The notes under the pieces are model-generated. The model was not told where the DNA came from, did no database searches, and saw nothing but the letters and a program-made list of their open reading frames with translations. 7,433 nt of DNA, from assembly GCA_945862475.1 (NCBI GenBank), contig CAMAYW010000109.1:1-7433 (forward strand). Direction: 5' to 3'. Positions within the stretch are counted from its first letter, which is position 1, and each line of letters starts with the position of its first letter. A program made the translations under genes and the position numbers. Source of the stretch: Bacteriovorax stolpii. GTDB lineage: Bacteria; Bdellovibrionota; Bacteriovoracia; Bacteriovoracales; Bacteriovoracaceae. This document shows, one piece after another, positions 1 through 4,595 of this stretch.

Positions 1-88
1 GATCTCGTATTGTCTCTAGAACAAATAACTTTTCCCCAATTGTTCGCTGCTTAATTAAAGTTGGATATTTGATATTGTTGTTGTCCAT
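1..88 (-). CDS. Unidentified protein, N-terminal 29 codons only (runs off left edge)
   Basis: Reading leftward from an ATG at 88-86, 29 codons remain open to the window edge. The peptide starts MDNNNIKYPT and continues with a plausible basic/hydrophobic mix (LIKQRTIGEKLFVLE). A perfect TATAAT (100-95, minus strand) lies only 6 nt before the ATG, so transcription would start at or next to the start codon. No Shine-Dalgarno is visible, which fits a leaderless mRNA. The gene would be divergent from the deacetylase-family gene at 146. I do not recognise the family, and 29 codons are too few to assign a domain. Chance openness over this length is quite possible, so the call rests on the -10/ATG arrangement and the otherwise unexplained left end. 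Confidence 0.5.
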   Translation of the reverse strand, partial: MDNNNIKYPTLIKQRTIGEKLFVLETIRD

Positions 89-94
89 CTTGAA

Positions 95-123
95 ATTATA
101 TACGTTCTTCTTGACCCTCGAAA
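95..123 (-). promoter_or_regulatory. Candidate promoter for the leftward gene at 1-88
   Basis: On the minus strand a perfect TATAAT lies at 100-95. With a 17-nt spacer the -35 position is TTTCGA (123-118), a poor match. The predicted start point falls at about base 88, the A of the ATG. The same AT-rich patch could supply a rightward -10 (TATATA, 97-102) for the gene at 146, but no good -35 accompanies it. Confidence 0.35.
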
Positions 124-145
124 GGAAATTGGCTCTAATCAAATC

Positions 146-1048
146 ATGTCCTGGGAAAATTATTGTTTTTACTACACAGATCATATCGAAGTTCCTCTTC
201 CACCTGGGCACAGATTCCCGATGGTAAAATACCGACTCTTACGAGAAAAAGTTTTGGCCGATGGGATAATCCAAGCGAACCAACTTTTTGAATCCCCACT
301 TGCTCTTGATGATGATCTTCTTAGAGTTCATGATGAAAATTATGTTTATGGTCTAAAAAATCACTCATTGCCAGAAAAAGAATTAAGGCCGATTGGTTTA
401 ACTTGGGGCCCAGAATTGTTAAAGAGATCCTATTCATCGGTCGGAGGATTCGTCGCCGCCTCTGATTCTGCGCTAAAAAATGGCTTCTCTGCTCTTCTAG
501 CAGGTGGGACACATCATGCTCATAAAGATAGAGGTGAAGGCTATTGTGTCTTTAATGATTTTGCTGTCGCAGCAACTCGTTTAATCGATCAAAAAAAAGT
601 AAACAAAATTCTTATCATTGACCTTGATGTCCATCAAGGGAATGGCAATAGCTCTATTCTTGGCAAAAGAGATGACATTTTTATTTTAAGTCTTCATGGT
701 GAAAAAAATTACCCATTCAGAAAAGTTCCTTCGCATCTAGATGTGGCACTTCCAGAAAAAACAAATGACGAGGAGTACTTGACCGCCTTAAGAGAAGCAT
801 TACAAAAAATAAATTTCGCATTTGATATGATTTTTTATCAAGCAGGAGTTGATAATCTGAAGGAAGATATTTTGGGAACATTTGAACTCTCCTTTCAAGG
901 TCTTATGAAACGAGATCAAATGGTCTTTGAGTTTGCAAAAAATAGACCGATCGCCATGGCGATTGGTGGTGGCTACGCTTCACCTATTGAATTAACTGTT
1001 GAGGCGCATGCCAATACGTTCAAAGTCGCGAAAAGTTATTTTTCTTAA
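146..1048 (+). CDS. Histone deacetylase-family (class IV-like) Zn amidohydrolase
   Basis: This 300-residue protein is a full-length member of the arginase/deacetylase fold. The N-terminal block PLPPGHRFPMVKYRLLRE is typical of bacterial HDAC-like enzymes. Active-site elements run in order: His123-His124 in GGTHHAHKDRGEGYCVFND, the zinc pair Asp161/His163 in IDLDVHQGNG, the third zinc ligand Asp236 in QAGVDNL, and the transition-state tyrosine Tyr277 in GGGYA. The stretch LMKRDQMVFEF resembles the HDAC11 (class IV) C-terminal region. All catalytic residues are present, so it should be an active cytoplasmic deacetylase or amidohydrolase; whether the substrate is acetyl-lysine, an acetylpolyamine or another amide cannot be read from the sequence. 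The frame is open back to a stop at 56-58 but has no other ATG, GTG or TTG. AAGGA at 122-126 is too far upstream to act as a Shine-Dalgarno. The stop directly abuts the stop of the leftward gene at 1049. Confidence 0.93.
   Translation: MSWENYCFYYTDHIEVPLPPGHRFPMVKYRLLREKVLADGIIQANQLFESPLALDDDLLRVHDENYVYGLKNHSLPEKELRPIGLTWGPELLKRSYSSVGGFVAASDSALKNGFSALLAGGTHHAHKDRGEGYCVFNDFAVAATRLIDQKKVNKILIIDLDVHQGNGNSSILGKRDDIFILSLHGEKNYPFRKVPSHLDVALPEKTNDEEYLTALREALQKINFAFDMIFYQAGVDNLKEDILGTFELSFQGLMKRDQMVFEFAKNRPIAMAIGGGYASPIELTVEAHANTFKVAKSYFS
946..967. repeat. 22-bp near-perfect palindrome inside the deacetylase gene
   Basis: The core ATCGCCATGGCGAT (950-963) is a perfect 14-bp palindrome. It is extended by a G949/T964 pair (G-U in RNA) and an ACC/GGT pair at the ends, so 10 of 11 positions pair. 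It encodes the residues around IAMAI just before the GGGY motif. It may be a chance result of codon choice or a protein-binding site. Confidence 0.6.
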
Positions 1049-1567
1049 TCACGCCAAGTACTTAGATTCGAGAACATAAAGATCTTGTGCTAATTCTTTA
1101 ACATCCTCGTATTGGCGAAACTCGAGAAGAGATAAAACCTCAGAGGTTGGAACAGTACCACCAGAGTGTTTAACAAATCTTACTTTCACAAGACCTGTTG
1201 CTACTAGTTCACCTTTTAAAAAAAACTTTTGATGAATAAAAAAATATCTCTCATCAAATCCCTTTATATGCGTTTCGAGCTCAAACTTGTCCCAAAGTTT
1301 AAGTGATTTTTTAAACTTCATCGTTTCACTTGCAACCACAAAATACCAACCAGCTTTTCTTATTTTATCGAAAATACCTAAACGAAAAATCGAATCCCAC
1401 CTCCCAAAGTCCATATAAGAAAAGTAGATCCCATTATTTACATGGAACATTAGATCCAAATCATTTGGGAGTACACGCATTGAAATTTTCGTTTTATCAC
1501 CAAATTGACTTGGTTTGAGAAAAGGTTTTTTTAAAAAAATAAGTATCGTTCTAATTAGCATATGCAT
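1049..1567 (-). CDS. Hot-dog acyl-CoA thioesterase (4HBT_2 / THEM6-like)
   Basis: This 172-residue protein probably hydrolyses acyl-CoA thioesters. Residues 27-58 hold the 4-hydroxybenzoyl-CoA-thioesterase-type signature: DLDLMFHVNNGIYFSYMD, with Asp36/Asp38, His42-Val-Asn-Asn and Tyr48. The closest look-alikes I know are the THEM6-type single hot-dog proteins. The first ~20 residues are hydrophobic and basic (LIRTILIFLKKPF) and may act as a membrane-proximal helix, as in THEM6. Two start codons lie close together (1567 and 1561). I chose 1567 because GAGAGG sits 5 nt upstream of it. The thiolase stop codon is only 2 nt before this ATG and lies inside the ribosome-binding region, so translation is very likely coupled. 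It should share the thiolase promoter near 2880. The chain-length preference is unknown. Confidence 0.88.
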   Translation of the reverse strand: MHMLIRTILIFLKKPFLKPSQFGDKTKISMRVLPNDLDLMFHVNNGIYFSYMDFGRWDSIFRLGIFDKIRKAGWYFVVASETMKFKKSLKLWDKFELETHIKGFDERYFFIHQKFFLKGELVATGLVKVRFVKHSGGTVPTSEVLSLLEFRQYEDVKELAQDLYVLESKYLA

Positions 1568-1569
1568 AA

Positions 1570-2835
1570 TTACCTCTCAATAATAGCGGCAATTCCCATA
1601 CCGCCTGCGGTACAAATCGAAATGAGAACTCTACCATTTCCTTTTTGTTTTAAAATTTTTGCTGCCGAAGCAACAATCCGACCACCAGTCGCAGCAAATG
1701 GATGGCCAAGTGCTAGACTTCCTCCCTTCACATTCATTTTTGTTCTATCGATACTTCCCATTGCCTTATCACGCCCCAAAATATTTTTACAATACTCAGG
1801 GTCCTCCCATGCCTTAAGTGTACATAACACTTGCCCAGCAAAAGCCTCATGGATTTCATAAAAATCAAAATCCTGAAGAGTTAAGTTATTTCTCTGAAGT
1901 AAGCGAGAAACAGCAAGTGTTGGTGCCATTAAAAGTCCAGCTCCATGGATGAAATCAATCGCAGCAACTTCACTATCTTTAAAATATGCCATGACTTCTA
2001 GTTCATTTTGTCTCGCCCACTCTTCACTTGATAAAAGGACAACGGAAGCGCCATCTGTTAATGGAGTTGAGTTTCCGGCCGTAAGAGTTCCTGAAGAAGA
2101 TTTATCAAAGGCAGGTTTTAATTTAGAAAGTTTCTCGATCGTTGTATCTTTTCTTACAAGAATATCTTTTGAGATCTTTTTAAATGGGACAACTAAATCA
2201 TCATGAAATCCTTCATCATAGGCTATTGCTGCTTTATGATGAGACTCAAAGGCAATTTGATCCTGCTCCTCTCTCGAAATTTTCCACTCTTTAACCATGA
2301 GTTCCGTATGGTCTCCCATAGAGAGACCAGTTCGAGGCTCTTTTACAGCGGGTATTTGAGGTTTTAAAAGCTTAGGGTTAAAACTCGAAATAATTTTTAA
2401 CTTCTCTCCAATTGATTTGGCATTTTGTAATTTAATTAACCAATGAGTGAGTTTTCTCTGACCAATTAACGGAATATCCGAATTAGTATCTGAACCTCCC
2501 GCAATACCGACTTCAATTTGCCCTGAAGCAATTTTTAAAGCGATGAGATTCACAGCCTCAAGTCCTGTTCCGCAGGCGCGCTGAATGTTTAAACCAGGTG
2601 TTTCTGGTGATAATTGACTACCCAAAACGACTTCTCTGGATAAATTCCAATCAAATGGGTGATTCATGACGGTGCCAAAAATCACATCACCCACTGATTT
2701 TCCTTCTAATCTCGTTTTAGCAATTAGATCATTGAGAGCGGAGCTCAATAAATCTTGATTGGAAGTCCCTTGAAAGTGAGTCATTGATTTTACAAAAGGT
2801 GTTCTAGATCCATTCAATATTGCCACTCTAGTCAT
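1570..2835 (-). CDS. fadI: Thiolase, FadI-type (acetyl-CoA C-acyltransferase)
   Basis: This 421-residue thiolase cleaves 3-ketoacyl-CoA with CoA to give acetyl-CoA and a shortened acyl-CoA, the last step of beta-oxidation; the reverse condensation is also possible. The catalytic residues are all present: nucleophile Cys88 in QRACGTG, His329 in HEAFAGQ, His378 in GGSLALGHPFAATGGR, and Cys408 in CTAGG. The HEAFA form (rather than NEAFA), the length, and the insert around 127-165 followed by TGLSMGD match FadI and the trifunctional-enzyme beta subunit better than FadA or AtoB. There is no signal peptide, so it is cytosolic. The partner FadJ-type hydratase/dehydrogenase is not in this window. The ATG at 2835 is preceded by GAGGGG 3 nt away. 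It is the first gene of a leftward pair with the thioesterase and is divergent from the TetR gene, whose operator lies at the predicted start point. The fadI symbol is by resemblance; a biosynthetic role is not excluded. Confidence 0.93.
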   Translation of the reverse strand: MTRVAILNGSRTPFVKSMTHFQGTSNQDLLSSALNDLIAKTRLEGKSVGDVIFGTVMNHPFDWNLSREVVLGSQLSPETPGLNIQRACGTGLEAVNLIALKIASGQIEVGIAGGSDTNSDIPLIGQRKLTHWLIKLQNAKSIGEKLKIISSFNPKLLKPQIPAVKEPRTGLSMGDHTELMVKEWKISREEQDQIAFESHHKAAIAYDEGFHDDLVVPFKKISKDILVRKDTTIEKLSKLKPAFDKSSSGTLTAGNSTPLTDGASVVLLSSEEWARQNELEVMAYFKDSEVAAIDFIHGAGLLMAPTLAVSRLLQRNNLTLQDFDFYEIHEAFAGQVLCTLKAWEDPEYCKNILGRDKAMGSIDRTKMNVKGGSLALGHPFAATGGRIVASAAKILKQKGNGRVLISICTAGGMGIAAIIER

Positions 2836-2845
2836 AGTCCCCTCA

Positions 2846-2875
2846 TTGACAACCTACCGGTCGGTAGGCTAGACT
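2846..2875 (+). promoter_or_regulatory. Promoter of the tetR-hotdog-hotdog operon
   Basis: A perfect -35 TTGACA lies at 2846-2851. After an 18-nt spacer, TAGACT (2870-2875) matches the -10 consensus at the key T1, A2 and T6 positions. The start point would be near 2882, giving a leader of about 15 nt with AAGGA close to the ATG at 2897. The operator occupies 2853-2868 of the spacer, so bound repressor would block RNA polymerase directly. A nearby TATTAT (2875-2880) is closer to consensus but would need a 23-nt spacer. Confidence 0.6.
2853..2868. promoter_or_regulatory. Probable TetR-family operator (inverted repeat)
   Basis: CCTACCG (2853-2859) and CGGTAGG (2862-2868) form a perfect 7-bp inverted repeat around GT. 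Outer bases A2851 and T2870 also pair. GC-rich half-sites of this ACCG/CGGT kind are typical of TetR-family operators. It lies in the only intergenic space between the tetR-type gene and the thiolase gene, so that regulator is the obvious ligand. It exactly fills most of the spacer of the rightward promoter and covers the start region of the leftward one. Confidence 0.85.
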
Positions 2876-2903
2876 ATTATACATCAAAAAGGATTTATGT
2901 CTA
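2876..2903 (-). promoter_or_regulatory. Promoter of the thiolase-thioesterase operon
   Basis: On the minus strand a perfect -10 TATAAT (2881-2876) lies 16 nt downstream of TAGACA (2903-2898), a 5-of-6 match to the -35 consensus. Transcription would start near 2869, at the edge of the inverted repeat, leaving a leader of about 34 nt that contains it. The -35 lies inside the first codons of the tetR-type gene. The two divergent promoters overlap, so polymerase can probably occupy only one at a time. Confidence 0.6.
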
Positions 2904-3445
2904 ACATTTCAACTAAGACTCAGGTTTTACATGAAGCGAGTCGAATGGTTTTGGCGAAAGGCCTCAATGGCTTTAGTCTCCAGGAATTAGCAGAATCATT
3001 AAATATAAAGAAAGCAAGCCTCTTCCACCACTATCCGTCTAAAAAAATTCTCGCCATAGAGCTCTACAGGTTCTACCAAGATGCCTTTATCTCTTGGACA
3101 AAAAAATACGAAGACCTAACACCAGAAAAACAAATTACAAACTACGTAAGAAAACTTCAAACGTGGATCTGTGAAAAAAAAAGAGTTTGCCCAGTTGGCG
3201 CCTTAAGTCTTGAGTGGCATCTCGTTGAGCCAGAACTTCAAATTGAAATAAAAAATCTTCACGAACTCCAAAAAACTTGGTTAGCAAAACAATTTAAACA
3301 AATTGAAGTGAAGATACCTAAGCAAGATGCAGTGATTGGGACAATGGCGCTCATTCAAGGAAGTATACAACTCGCAAGAATTAATGATAATCCAGAACTC
3401 GTTACGCAAAACTTAAAACTATATTTAAAGAGTATTAAAAAATGA
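2897..3445 (+). CDS. TetR/AcrR-family transcriptional regulator
   Basis: This 182-residue protein is a probable dimeric repressor. The N-terminal DNA-binding domain spans about residues 8-54, with the helix-turn-helix at 26-50 (FSLQELAESLNIKKASLFHHY, then PSKK), a textbook TetR pattern. The C-terminal ligand and dimer domain contains WICEKKRVCPVGAL, followed by an E-rich helix; this CxxGAL region recurs in TetR proteins. Its neighbours (a thiolase and three hot-dog thioesterases) suggest an acyl-CoA or fatty-acid ligand, which is inference. Autoregulation is likely because the inverted repeat at 2853-2868 lies within its own promoter. The ATG at 2897 has AAGGA 3 nt upstream, slightly tight. 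The gene overlaps the next by ATGA (3442-3445). A run of nine A (3174-3182) interrupts the coding sequence without breaking the frame. Confidence 0.92.
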   Translation: MSNISTKTQVLHEASRMVLAKGLNGFSLQELAESLNIKKASLFHHYPSKKILAIELYRFYQDAFISWTKKYEDLTPEKQITNYVRKLQTWICEKKRVCPVGALSLEWHLVEPELQIEIKNLHELQKTWLAKQFKQIEVKIPKQDAVIGTMALIQGSIQLARINDNPELVTQNLKLYLKSIKK

Positions 3446-3867
3446 CAATCCATGAAACATGGTTAAAAAAATTAAAAGAGTTTCCAGGGAATCTAACTCT
3501 TCCTCCACCAACCTTGAATGAATTAGGATTGGAGTATATTGAGATTCTTCCGGGTCAAAAAATGGTTGCCAAAGTTCCCTTTCAAAAGCGATTCACTAAT
3601 CCCGTAGGACTTTATCAGGGCGGAATGCTTGGCGCTTGCATAGACGAGGTTTTTGGCCCACTTTCTTACATGACTGCTGAAGGAGCTTGCATGACATTAT
3701 CCATGAATTTATCCTTCTTAGGTTCCTTTAAGGAGGAGATGGTATTTTGCATGATCGAAGCAACTGTTTTAAAGAAAACAAAGAATTTCATCTTCATGAG
3801 AGCAGATGTTAAATCTCCAAGCGGGGATCTTATTGCTCATGCAGAAACACATGTGAAGGTTTTATGA
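3442..3867 (+). CDS. PaaI-type hot-dog thioesterase
   Basis: This 141-residue protein has the size and layout of a PaaI-type single hot-dog domain. The core signature is NPVGLYQGGMLGACIDEVFGPL (residues 53-74): Asn53, Gly56, Gly60-Gly61 and the acidic pair Asp68-Glu69 on the central helix. Family members usually have HGG; here the His is replaced by Gln59, so activity or specificity may be changed. The later beta strands (TLSMNLSFLGSF, ATVLKKTKNFIFMRADV) fit the fold. The likely reaction is hydrolysis of a short, medium or aryl acyl-CoA. The start overlaps the tetR stop by ATGA and the end overlaps the next gene by ATGA, so translation is probably coupled through all three genes. Expression should follow the TetR promoter at 2846-2875. 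Confidence 0.85.
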   Translation: MTIHETWLKKLKEFPGNLTLPPPTLNELGLEYIEILPGQKMVAKVPFQKRFTNPVGLYQGGMLGACIDEVFGPLSYMTAEGACMTLSMNLSFLGSFKEEMVFCMIEATVLKKTKNFIFMRADVKSPSGDLIAHAETHVKVL

Positions 3868-4325
3868 TAAATACTTTTGAATTACGTCAGCGTTTTTTAG
3901 AAAAGCTTATTAACTTCTACGGCCCCTTTCTTGGTGCAGGAGTTAAATTAGAAAAAATGACTAAAGATTTTAGACAAGCTAGAGTTTCAATGAAGCTCAC
4001 GTTTTACAATAGAAATTATATGGGAACACAATTTGGTGGTTCCTTATACGCGATGGTAGATCCGTGGTATATGCTCATGCTTATTAAAAATCTTGGAAAA
4101 GACTATATCGTTTGGGATAAGGCAGCGACCATCAACTTTAGAAAACCCGGAAAGGGCAAGGTGACGGCCGAATTTCATCTTACGGAAGAACATTTAAACG
4201 AAATAAAGAATACTCTAGAAACTCAAAATAAAATGGATTATGTCTTTAAAGTAGAGGTCAAAGACGACGCCGGCAAATTAATCGCCGACGTCGATAAAGT
4301 TTTGTATATTAGAAAAAAAAGCTAG
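3864..4325 (+). CDS. DUF4442-type hot-dog protein (putative thioesterase)
   Basis: This 153-residue protein resembles DUF4442, a hot-dog-fold group usually annotated as putative acyl-CoA thioesterases or fatty-acid-linked proteins. The diagnostic stretch is NRNYMGTQFGGSLYAMVDPWYM (residues 49-70), with the FGG turn and Asp66 on the central helix, followed by WDKAATINFRKPGKG. There is no signal peptide or membrane helix. GAAGG (3855-3859) lies 4 nt before the ATG, inside the end of the preceding gene, and the two overlap by ATGA. It is the last gene of the rightward operon. Its TAG stop shares the palindrome CTAG with the stop of the leftward 78-codon gene. Having two different hot-dog proteins in tandem suggests non-redundant substrates or a heteromeric enzyme. 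Neither can be confirmed from sequence. Confidence 0.83.
   Translation: MINTFELRQRFLEKLINFYGPFLGAGVKLEKMTKDFRQARVSMKLTFYNRNYMGTQFGGSLYAMVDPWYMLMLIKNLGKDYIVWDKAATINFRKPGKGKVTAEFHLTEEHLNEIKNTLETQNKMDYVFKVEVKDDAGKLIADVDKVLYIRKKS
4265..4293. repeat. GC-rich inverted repeat near the end of the DUF4442 gene
   Basis: CGACGCCGGC (4265-4274) pairs with GCCGACGTCG (4284-4293) at 9 of 10 positions across a 9-nt AT-rich loop. The one mismatch becomes a G-U pair in RNA read from the minus strand. It is much more GC-rich than its surroundings. It lies inside coding sequence about 30 nt before the stop and is downstream of the leftward 78-codon gene. Confidence 0.55.
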
Positions 4326-4335
4326 ACTGCTCTAG
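4313..4335 (-). terminator. Weak intrinsic terminator candidate for the 78-codon gene
   Basis: On the minus strand CTAGA-GCAG-TCTAG (4335-4322) forms a 5-bp hairpin followed after one C by eight T (4320-4313). The hairpin covers the gene's own stop codon. The stem is short. A second, stronger hairpin (4334-4350) lies immediately upstream and overlaps it by 2 nt, so the two may act together or exclude each other. Confidence 0.35.
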
Positions 4336-4558
4336 GACGAAACTCGTCCTCCTTTGAATAAAGTGACCAGCCCCTCGAGTTTTTTGAGTAACTCATCTTT
4401 TCACCATTGTCCAACGCGCCGATTAGGCGTTTACCATCAGAACTCTCTCCAAGAATCGTGAAATACTTAATCTGATGGGTCCAATCATTAAAACGTACTT
4501 TCACATTGTTGTTACGTCCAGAATTCACCCACACTCTCTCCAAAGTGTCCCAATTCAT
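4322..4558 (-). CDS. Small protein of unknown function (78 aa)
   Basis: I do not recognise this protein. The case for a real gene is strong: TAAGGAGG, a perfect Shine-Dalgarno, lies 5 nt before the ATG at 4558, and the frame fills the whole gap between two other genes. The protein has three or four tryptophans, no cysteine, no signal peptide and no membrane segment. Alternating polar/hydrophobic stretches (NVKVRFNDWTHQIKYFTILG, RLIGALDNG, GWSLYSK) suggest a small all-beta domain. The C-terminus is acidic then basic (KEDEFRPRAV). It is divergent from the 316-residue HDxxH protein, with 37 bp between start codons, and its TAG stop shares CTAG with the DUF4442 gene. Promoter candidates upstream on the minus strand (TTGAGT 4605-4600 with TAACAT or CATAGT) are weak. 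Confidence 0.75.
   Translation of the reverse strand: MNWDTLERVWVNSGRNNNVKVRFNDWTHQIKYFTILGESSDGKRLIGALDNGEKMSYSKNSRGWSLYSKEDEFRPRAV
4334..4350. repeat. 7-bp perfect inverted repeat at the convergent gene ends
   Basis: AGGACGA (4334-4340) and TCGTCCT (4344-4350) form a perfect stem with a 3-nt loop. It begins 8 nt past the stop of the rightward operon and lies in the last codons of the leftward 78-codon gene. No T-run follows on the plus strand, so it is not a classic terminator there, but it could protect the 3' end of the mRNA. Confidence 0.5.
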
Positions 4559-4563
4559 ATTCC

Positions 4564-4571
4564 CCTCCTTA
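4564..4571 (-). promoter_or_regulatory. Strong Shine-Dalgarno of the 78-codon gene
   Basis: TAAGGAGG on the minus strand, 5 nt from the ATG at 4558, is a full match to the anti-Shine-Dalgarno. It fixes the start codon and is the strongest such site in the window. Confidence 0.85.
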
Positions 4572-4595
4572 GGTTACTATGTTAAATGTTACACT
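4572..4595. promoter_or_regulatory. Divergent start region with a 7-bp direct repeat
   Basis: Between the leftward Shine-Dalgarno and the rightward ATG at 4596 lies ATGTTAA-ATGTTAC (4579-4592), a tandem 7-bp direct repeat with one difference. TATGTT (4578-4583) is a weak rightward -10. No Shine-Dalgarno precedes the ATG at 4596. The repeat could be a regulatory site or a by-product of AT-rich sequence. Confidence 0.3.

Noticed and set aside
321..512. Open frame on the minus strand inside the deacetylase gene
   Set aside because: It lies fully opposite a well-conserved catalytic coding region, and its translation has no family features.
1330..1518. Plus-strand open frame inside the leftward thioesterase gene
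   Set aside because: Shadow of a recognisable hot-dog gene; low-complexity translation and no ribosome-binding site.
1562..1861. Plus-strand open frame of 99 codons opposite the thiolase C-terminus
   Set aside because: The thiolase frame carries catalytic His and Cys here; this frame is Ala/Pro/Ser-rich shadow sequence.
1949..2206. Plus-strand open frame of 85 codons opposite the thiolase gene
   Set aside because: Antisense to conserved thiolase sequence; no start signals.
3174..3182. Run of nine A in the tetR gene (also A8 at 591-598 and 4644-4651) as slippage or phase-variation sites
   Set aside because: All keep the frame and encode Lys-rich stretches, as expected in an AT-rich genome; nothing else suggests programmed slippage.
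4506..4595. N-terminal extension of the HDxxH protein from a TTG at 4506
   Set aside because: It would overlap the 78-codon gene and its strong Shine-Dalgarno; the ATG at 4596 gives a normal hydrophilic N-terminus.
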